DNA from: Drechmeria coniospora
Taxonomy: Eukaryota; Ascomycota; Sordariomycetes; Hypocreales; Ophiocordycipitaceae
NCBI RefSeq assembly: GCF_001625195.1
Contig: NC_054391.1
Location: forward strand, 62,001-126,000
Length of the DNA: 64,000 bases
Direction of reading: 5' to 3'
A model generated the notes under the pieces. The model saw nothing but the letters and a program-made list of their open reading frames with translations. It was not told where the DNA came from and ran no database searches. Shown here piece after piece: positions 56,901-64,000 of the stretch (positions are counted from its first letter, which is position 1; every line of letters begins with the position of its first letter). The translations under genes were made by a program, and so were the position numbers.

Positions 56901-59900
56901 CCGTTGACGCCGTGACACGCTCGCTGGGGCATGGAAGCATATATCCGAGCATTTTCGAACGGCAGCCCATCCAGAGCATCGTCAAGCTTCAGACGATTCT
57001 CTTTGCCATGCAGTACGCCTGCGCTCGGAGCTGGATGGATTCTGGCCTGCGACCCAGCGCCGTCATGGGGCACAGCTTCGGCGAGCTCACGGCGCTGTGC
57101 GTCTCTCAGGTCCTGTCGTTGGAAGATTCGCTGAGGCTCGTCGTCGGCCGCGCGACCATCATACAGGATGCTTGGGGATCCGAAAAGGGAGCCATGATGG
57201 CCGTCGAGGCCGACATTGCCGACGTGGAAAAGCTCCTCGCCGACGCCAACCAAGAGGAAGGCGGCCAAGGGGCCGTGACGATTGCCTGCTACAACGGTCC
57301 CAAGAGCTTCACCCTTGCCGGTCCCGACTCCGCCATCGACGGCGTGGCGGCCGCCATGAACAAGATGCCAAACACCACGCCCATCCGGGCCAAGAAGCTC
57401 AACGTGACGAATGCCTTTCACTCGGTCCTCGTGGAGCCCCTGATGGAGCGTCTCGAGGATTGCGCCCGCGACCTGACGTTCCGCGAGCCCGTCATCCCCA
57501 TGGAGCGTGCCACCGAGTCACCGTGGCAGGGAAAGTTTACGCCCAGGTTCGTCGCCGACCACCTGCGCCAACCCGTCTTTTTCAACCATGCCGTCCAGAG
57601 GCTGGCGAGAAGATTGCCGTCGGCCGTGTTCCTCGAAGCCGGCTCCTGTTCCACCATCACCTCGATGGCCAGCAGGGCGCTCGGAAACCCCGGCGACTCC
57701 CATTTCCAGCCCATCAACATCACGAGCGATAACGGCTGGAACAATTTGGCCGATTCCACGTTGAACCTGTGGAAGTCTGGGTTGAGCGTGCACTTTTGGG
57801 CTCATCAGGCCGCCCAAACGCCCACGTACACGCCGCTGTTTCTTCCGCCGTATCAGTTCGACAAGACGAGCCACTGGCTCGATCTAAAAGTACCGGCAAA
57901 AGGGACAGTTTCGACGGCAGCAGCAGCAAACGAGGGCGACGTGGAGAAGTTGCCCGAGACTCTACTGACCTTCCTTGGCCATCAGGGGGACAATCATCGG
58001 CTTGCGAGGTTCAGGATCAACACCGGTATTCGCCAGTATGACAAGTTTGTGGCCGGCCACATCGTCGCTCGCACAGCACCGATATGTCCCTCCATTGTGC
58101 AGTTGAACTTGGTCATGGAGTCGGTTCGAACCCTTCGTCCAGAATTGCGTGACCAGACACTGGAGCCGCAGGTTCATGTGGTGGAGAACCTTGCACCCCT
58201 CTGCGTCAACCCGGCGCGGCAGGTCGTCGTCGAGATCGAAGAGCTGGCTCGTGGTGCGGTCCTCTCGTGGGATTTCCGAGTGCTGAGCACCGAGGCATCC
58301 AAGCAGGGGGGGCAAGCCGTCGTGCACACGACGGGCAAGATCAACTTTTGCGCTGCCGACGATGTCACGGTAAAACTCGAGATTGCGCGGCTCGAGCGGC
58401 TCGTGAGTCACCGACGCTACGAGGAAATGATGCACAGCGGCGACGTCGATGAGATTCTCTCGCACCGGAACCTGTACGGAATCTTCTCCGACACTGTCGA
58501 GTACTCCGATGAGTACCGTGGGCTCCAGAAGCTCGTCTGCCAGGGGAACCAGTCGGCAGGATACGTGACGAGGAACAGATGTCCGTCGGGCGTGGACGAT
58601 GCCTTCTCGACCGAGGCAATCTGTCAGGTCGGAGGCATATGGGTGAACTGCATGACGGGCCAAGCGGCAGAGGACATGTTCCTCGCCAACGGCATCGAGC
58701 GCTGGATCCGCTCGCCGACCCCCCCGACGAGCAATGGGAAGCCCGAGATGACGGTGCACGTGCTGGCGACTCATCATCAGCTGTCCGAGAAGGGTTTCAT
58801 GACCGACATTTTCATCTACGATGCGGAGACCAAGTCCTTGGTCGAGGCCATTCTCGGCATCAGCTTCGTCAAGGTCGCCAGGGCCACGATGCGCAAACTT
58901 CTTGCCCGACTCACTCCGGGCGTCGTTTCCAACCGGCCCGAACACGCCCCATGCTCATCCCTGGCAGCGATCGCCGAGGTGGACTCGCAAGCAGCCGTCG
59001 AGAGCGCGGCGCAACCGTCACCGTCGGCCCGGCCCGCGTCCTCTCCCCGTGCGGCCAAACAGTCGACGGCCAGACCGGACGTCGGTCCAAAGGTCAAGGC
59101 GATCCTGGCCGATCTTTCGGGCCTGGAACTGCACGAAATCAGGGACGACAGTGGGCTTGCCGACTTGGGCATCGACTCGCTCATGGGAATGGAGATGGCG
59201 CACGAGATCGAGGCGGCGTTCAAAATCACGCTGCCCGAGACGGAGCTGATGGAGGTGATGGACATGCCCAGCCTCATCAGCTGTGTCAAGCGGGCGTTGG
59301 GTGCGGCCGCTGGTTCCTCGGAGGACACCGTTTCGTTGGCATCGTCGGAGGAGGCCGAGTCCAGCGACGACAGGTCCGACGACCACAGCTCCGTGGTTTC
59401 GTCGGACAATCATACCGAAATCTCGACGCCGCAACAGGAATCGGATTCGGAATATGGCGAGTTGAAACTCTCCTTGGACGTCGTCATGGAGGCGTTCAAC
59501 GAGACCAAGGCGCTGACCGACGAACGCATCGTCGAGTACGGCCAGACCGGCTACGTCGACACGGTCATGCCTCTTCAGACGAAAATGTGCATCGCCCTCA
59601 CGCTCGAGGCTCTGGAAGAGCTGGGCGTTCCCCTGCGCGACGCGGAAGCGGGCCAAAAGTTCCCACGCATCTCCCACGCGAGCGAACACGGCCGTCTGGT
59701 CGAGTACCTCTACCATATGTTGGACGAGGAGGCCCAGTTGATCATCGTCGACGAAAATGTCATCACGAGAACGGCCGTGTCCTATCCTCCTCAGTCCAGC
59801 AAGGAGGTGCTCGAGGAACTTCTGGAGCGGTTCCCGGACCAGGACACGGCGAACAAGCTCACGTTCTACACCGGCTCTCACCTGGCACAGGTTCTGCGCG

Positions 59901-61903
59901 GAAAAACAGACGGCATCAAGCTGGTGTTCGGAAACGCCCACGGACGCGAGCTGGTGTCGGGCTTGTACGGCGAATGGCCTCTCAACCGCATGTTCTACAA
60001 GCAGATGGAGGACTTTCTGGGCCGTCTCGCCGCGAGGCTCAATGGGGCCGACGGGCCGCTCAAGATCCTCGAGATGGGAGCCGGTACGGGCGGCACGACG
60101 CGCTGGCTCGTCCCTCTGCTGGCCAGCCTCGAGGTGCCAGTCGAGTACACGTTCACGGACCTCGCGCCGTCGTTTGTGGCCGCGGCGCGGAAGAAGTTTG
60201 GCAAATCGTACCCGTTCATGAAGTTCAGGACGCACGACATAGAAAAGGCACCGGAGCGTGATCTCGAGGGAACGCAGCACGTCGTCATCGCCAGCAACGC
60301 CGTGCACGCCACGCACAGTCTACGCGGTTCGGCGGGCAACATGCACAAGCTGCTGCGCCCGGACGGCTTCCTCCTCATGCTCGAGATGACGGACAGGATG
60401 TACTGGGTCGATCTCATCTTTGGCCTGTTCGAAGGCTGGTGGTTCTTCGACGACGGCCGGACGCATGCCGTGGCCGGCCAGGAGAGATGGCGTGAGGACC
60501 TGCAGTCGGTAGGGTACGGACAGGTGGATTGGACAGACGGCCAGAGGGCAGAGAACAGGGTCGAGAAGTTGATCATTGCCATGGCATCCGGCCCAAGGTG
60601 GGAGAGCATTCCAACCCCCTCGGACCGGCCACGTCTCTCCGCTGACCTCGCCGCGCGGCAAGCCGTCGTTGACAGGTACGTTCGACAGCTCACCGACGGG
60701 TTCGCCGACGCCCTGATGGGGGGCGCGTCGGGGGGTTCCCCGGACCGCGACAAGGGCGGCATGTGCGTGGTCGTGACGGGGGCGACGGGGAGCCTGGGCT
60801 CGCACATTGTCGCCAATCTCGCCGGCCGCTCCGACGTTGCTCGCATCATCTGCCTCAACCGGCGCGGGAAGCTGGACCCCCGGGAGCGGCAGATGCGGTC
60901 GCTGGCGCAGAAGGGCATCGTTCTGGGCCGGCAAGGGCTCGAAAAGTTGCGCGTGCTGGAGACGGACATGTCCGAGGCCAACCTGGGACTGACGGGTGCC
61001 GACTACGATGCCGTCGTGAGCGATGCCACGCACATCATCCACAACGCGTGGCTCATGAACGCCAAGTGGCCCCTCAAGCGGTTCGAGCCGCAGCTGCGGA
61101 TGATGGGCCGCCTGCTGGAGGCGGCGGGCAGGGCGTCCGGCCGTCGGCCACCGGGGCAGAGGGTGACCTTTCTGTTCGTCTCCTCCATCGCCACCGTCGG
61201 CCACTGGCCGCTCCGGACCGGCCAGGCGAGGGTTCCGGAGGAGCGCATGACGATTGAGTCGGTGCTGCCGACGGGCTACGGCGACGCCAAACACATCTGC
61301 GAGCGCATGCTCGACGAGACGCTGCACCGGCACCCCGATCGGTTCCGGGCCACGGCGGTGCGGCCGGGACAGGTGGCGGGCTCGAGCACGAGCGGCTACT
61401 GGAACACGATGGAGCACCTTGCGTTCCTGCTCAAGTCGTCGCAGACGCTGCAGGCGCTGCCGAAGCTCGAGGGGCTGCTGTCCTGGACGCCCGTCGACAC
61501 GGTGGCCGGCACCATCGTCGACCTCGCGACGCTGCCGGAGGCGATGACGCTTCACGCCTCGTACCACGTCGACAACCCGGTCCGACAGCGGTGGCAGAAG
61601 ACGCTGCCGGTGCTCGCCGAGGCGCTGAGGATCCCCGGCGGGAACGTGATTGCGTTGGACGATTGGGTGCGGCGGGTGAGGAAGCACGGACGGCAGGCGG
61701 GAGGGCCGGAGGGCGACAACCCGGCCCTCTTGCTCGTCGAGTTTCTCGAGGACAACTTTGTCCGCATGTCGTGCGGAGGGCTGCTGCTGGACACGACCAA
61801 GGCGCGGGCGCATTCGAAGACGCTGGCCGAGTGCGGCCCCGTGGGCGAAGGAGTGATTCGACGCTACGTGGAGAGCTGGAGGAGGATGGGCTTCGTGCGA
61901 TAG
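53985..61903 (+). CDS. Non-reducing polyketide synthase SAT-KS-AT-PT-ACP-CMeT-R
   Basis: Two exons, 53985-54662 and 54722-61903 (donor GTGAGT, acceptor GCAG), give 2619 residues. Domains in order: SAT with GLCTG (Cys about 151) and GRFHADSHR (His about 271); KS from about 395 with DTACSSS (Cys about 560), VEAHGTGT (His 695) and GHIECTSG (His 734); AT about 920-1230 with GHSFGE (Ser 1011); PT about 1300-1615 with KFVAGHIV (His 1339); ACP with LGIDSLMGME (Ser 1712); an acidic Ser-rich linker (about 1755-1805); CMeT with ILEMGAGTGGTTRW (about 2008) and NAVHATHSL; thioester reductase with TGATGSLG (about 2245) and YGDAK (Tyr 2412, Lys 2416). Single ACP, no thioesterase. Predicted product: a C-methylated aromatic polyketide released as an aldehyde. 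Chain length and starter cannot be read from the sequence. The final product likely depends on the divergent monooxygenase. Confidence 0.95.
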
Positions 61904-62570
61904 AGCTGGCTGGGGACATGACCATTCACTGCTCTGAACCGGTTTGGAACGATCAACCCATCATCTACAGGTTTCCTTTGTTGTCTCCATGATGGGGTCA
62001 AGCAGTTGCCGTGGTCAAATCATGGAGAAGGTTCATATATTCGAGGTGATGACTGATGAAGCAGTTTGCACGTCGGCCTGCTATACGAGCTGCGTGACGT
62101 TGGGTAGCCGGTATGAGAAGATGTCGGAAAGGATTTTGAACAATCTTCACACTGCGCATTGCGTATCCTATGCTGCTCTTGGTCGAGGATTGTTATTTTT
62201 CTTGCAACGATAACATGTGCAGAGACTCTCAATCCTCTTGAAGATGTTTTGCCTTTATGCTCTTGAAGATATGTTGTCTTAATCTTCTTAAAGTAGGTTT
62301 TGCCGCTTTTCATTTCGTCGAACCGAAAGATACCCCTTGACTCTATTTTTTTGCTTCTTCCATAACTCGCTGGGCTCTGGCGATGTTGACCTGGATATTA
62401 CACATTGGCCGCTGAAGATGGTTTCATCTTTACTTGGGGTGGGGAGTATATATTGACCAAGGTAATAGATCCAGATATGCCACCAGAGTAGTCAGGTTAT
62501 ATCAATGCAAAATACACTTGTTTATGGGGTCTGATTTGCATTACAGTTAGAATGGCAGTGTTTAATATAA
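61904..62570. other. Downstream intergenic stretch, AT-richer
   Basis: No gene. It contains a diverged short duplication around 62230-62300 (tcttgaagatgttttgcc / tcttgaagatatgttgtc / tcttcttaaagtaggttttgcc). Confidence 0.5.
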
Positions 62571-62932
62571 AGTGACCATGACTTGGACTTGGGTTACGTA
62601 ATCACAGCCTCGCGACTCACTGGGGCATACACAGGACACGACGACAGCGCAACCTCCTTTTTCCTCCCTTTGTACCAAATTGAATCATGGAAAGAGATCT
62701 CTTGTTATTACCAGTTTCCCCAGAACCGAACCAACACTGTGTTATATGGTGACCAAGGCAAGTCAAGCGTGGGCAAAGTGACTTAGACTTGGGTTACGTA
62801 ATCGCAGCCTTGCGACTCACTGAGGCATAAGCAGGACACGACAGCGCAACCTCCTCCTCCCTTTGCACCAAATTGAATCATTTAAAGAGATCTCTTGTTA
62901 CCAGTGTCCTCCAGAACGAAACCAACAGGCAC
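62571..62932 (+). mobile_element. Two direct copies of an LTR-like element
   Basis: Copies at about 62571-62745 and 62777-62932 share gacttgggttacgtaatc, cagcctcgcgactcactg, aggacacgac, cgcaacctcct, ctccctttgtaccaaattga, aaagagatctcttgtta and ccagaaccgaaccaaca. A third copy is inverted at 8765-8950. The tandem arrangement over some 205 bases could be two solo ends or a short duplicated segment. No coding sequence. Confidence 0.65.
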
Positions 62933-62964
62933 ACAGTTTCTTCCATGGTGCAGAAATGCCCGAG

Positions 62965-63145
62965 TGTAGAAATACCCCATTGTTGAAATGCCCCAGTGTA
63001 GAAATACCCCGGTGCAAAAATACCCCGATATAGTAATACCCCGATGTAGAAATACCCCGATGCAGAAATACCCCGGTGCAGAGATACCCCGATGTAGGGA
63101 TAACCCTGTGCAGATGTACCTTGTGCGCATGTATCCAGACCCTGT
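62965..63145. repeat. 17-base minisatellite
   Basis: About ten units of gaaataccccggtgcag or gaaataccccgatgtag, with the last units drifting (gagataccccgatg, gggataaccctgtg). Confidence 0.92.
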
Positions 63146-63164
63146 GCGCAAATGGCCTATTAGA

Positions 63165-64000
63165 GAGACAGTCGCGACTGCTTCCGAACGCTCTCGTGGA
63201 AACAACGCACCGTACACGTACGAATGGCCACGTATAGCAAACTTCAGTACGACGAGGCTCTGCAGAATCGTTTCTCTCACCTCTGCCTGGCTCTCGTTTG
63301 GAATAATGCACGCCGTACGAATGGCCGGCCTCGGGTGAGAATCCGCCAGATAACAACGGGCTGCCGAGACGCCTTCTCTCACCTCTGGCTGGCTCTCGTC
63401 TGAAACAACGCACGCCGTACGGATGACCGGCGAGGTGTGACGAAGCGGAGGATGACGAAGTTCTACAGTGACGATTCTCCGGCTGGCTCTTGTTTCGAAT
63501 AATGCACGTCGTACACATGGCCGGCCACGCGTGAGAAACGAAAGGACAACAAAGGGCTGCAGAGACGCTTCTCTCACATCTGATGACCGGCCAGTTGTGG
63601 GAAACACAAAGACAACAGATGGCTGCCGAGATGCTTCCATCACCTCTGATGGCCGGCGAGGTGTGGGATGCAAGAGGACGACAAAGGGCTGCAGACGCTT
63701 CTCACACATCGGATGACCGGCCAGTTGTGGGAAACAAAAAGACAACAAATGGCTTCCGAGATGCTTCCATCACCTCCGATGGCCGGCGAGGCGTGGGAAA
63801 CAAGAGGACGACAAAGGGCTGCGGCGACGCTTCTCTCACCTCTGCCTGGATCTCGTTTGGAATAATGCCCGTCAAACGAATGGCCGGCCACGTGTGGCAA
63901 ACCGCCAGCCGACGAGGTGCTGCGGAAAGGCATCTCTCAACTCTGCCTGATTCTCGTTCGAAATGATGCACGCCGTGGGAATCAAGGACGACAAAGGGCT
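63165..64000. repeat. Tandem array, unit about 90-115 bases, running off the window
   Basis: Eight or more units sharing cacctctgcctggctctcgt, gaataatgcacgccgtac, gaatggccggccacg, gtgtgggaaacaagagg, acgacaaagggctgcagaga and cgcttctctcacc. From 63560 on, two alternating subtypes occur (gatgaccggccagttgtggg and gatggccggcgaggtgtggg). The last unit is cut by the end of the window. Confidence 0.9.

Overview
This window is nuclear DNA of a filamentous ascomycete, most likely a member of the Hypocreales. The evidence is short introns with GTRNGT donors and CAG/TAG acceptors, GC-rich third codon positions, and typical Pezizomycotina families: a CFEM receptor, a Zn2Cys6 regulator, a DUF7730-type protein, a non-reducing polyketide synthase, M35 peptidases and an enterotoxin-like secreted protein. 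The last two, plus a putative pore-former-like secreted protein, fit an insect- or nematode-associated lifestyle. The species itself cannot be told from sequence alone.

Layout. 0-7 kb: a secreted histidine phosphatase (-), a CFEM/Pth11-like receptor (+) and a membrane-anchored family 25 glycosyltransferase (-). 7-10 kb: minisatellites and a dispersed LTR-like fragment. 10-16.4 kb: two paralogous secreted M35-like metallopeptidases (-), separated by a minisatellite island of about 1.8 kb. 16.5-24 kb: a Sel1-repeat protein (-) inside long degenerate tandem arrays. 24-31 kb: three core-metabolism genes, namely phosphoethanolamine cytidylyltransferase (+), branched-chain aminotransferase (+) and phosphopantothenoylcysteine decarboxylase (-), again separated by arrays. 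32-42 kb: accessory genes, namely the enterotoxin-like protein (-), a DUF7730-like protein (+) and a small secreted protein (-), within a gene-poor, relatively AT-rich stretch. 43-62 kb: a candidate secondary-metabolite locus with a ToxD-like enoyl reductase (-), a Zn2Cys6 regulator (+), an FAD-dependent monooxygenase (-) and, diverging from it, a 2619-residue PKS of architecture SAT-KS-AT-PT-ACP-CMeT-R (+). 62-64 kb: repeats again.

How the genes fit together. The PKS should make a C-methylated aromatic polyketide and release it as an aldehyde through its terminal reductase. A divergent FAD monooxygenase of the salicylate-hydroxylase type is the arrangement known from azaphilone, tropolone and sorbicillinoid pathways, where the enzyme hydroxylates and dearomatises the aldehyde. 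The regulator and the enoyl reductase are plausible but unproven cluster members.

The most unusual property of the window is its tandem-repeat load: nearly every intergenic space holds a different minisatellite family. Many have unit lengths divisible by three, and these create long, spurious open frames.
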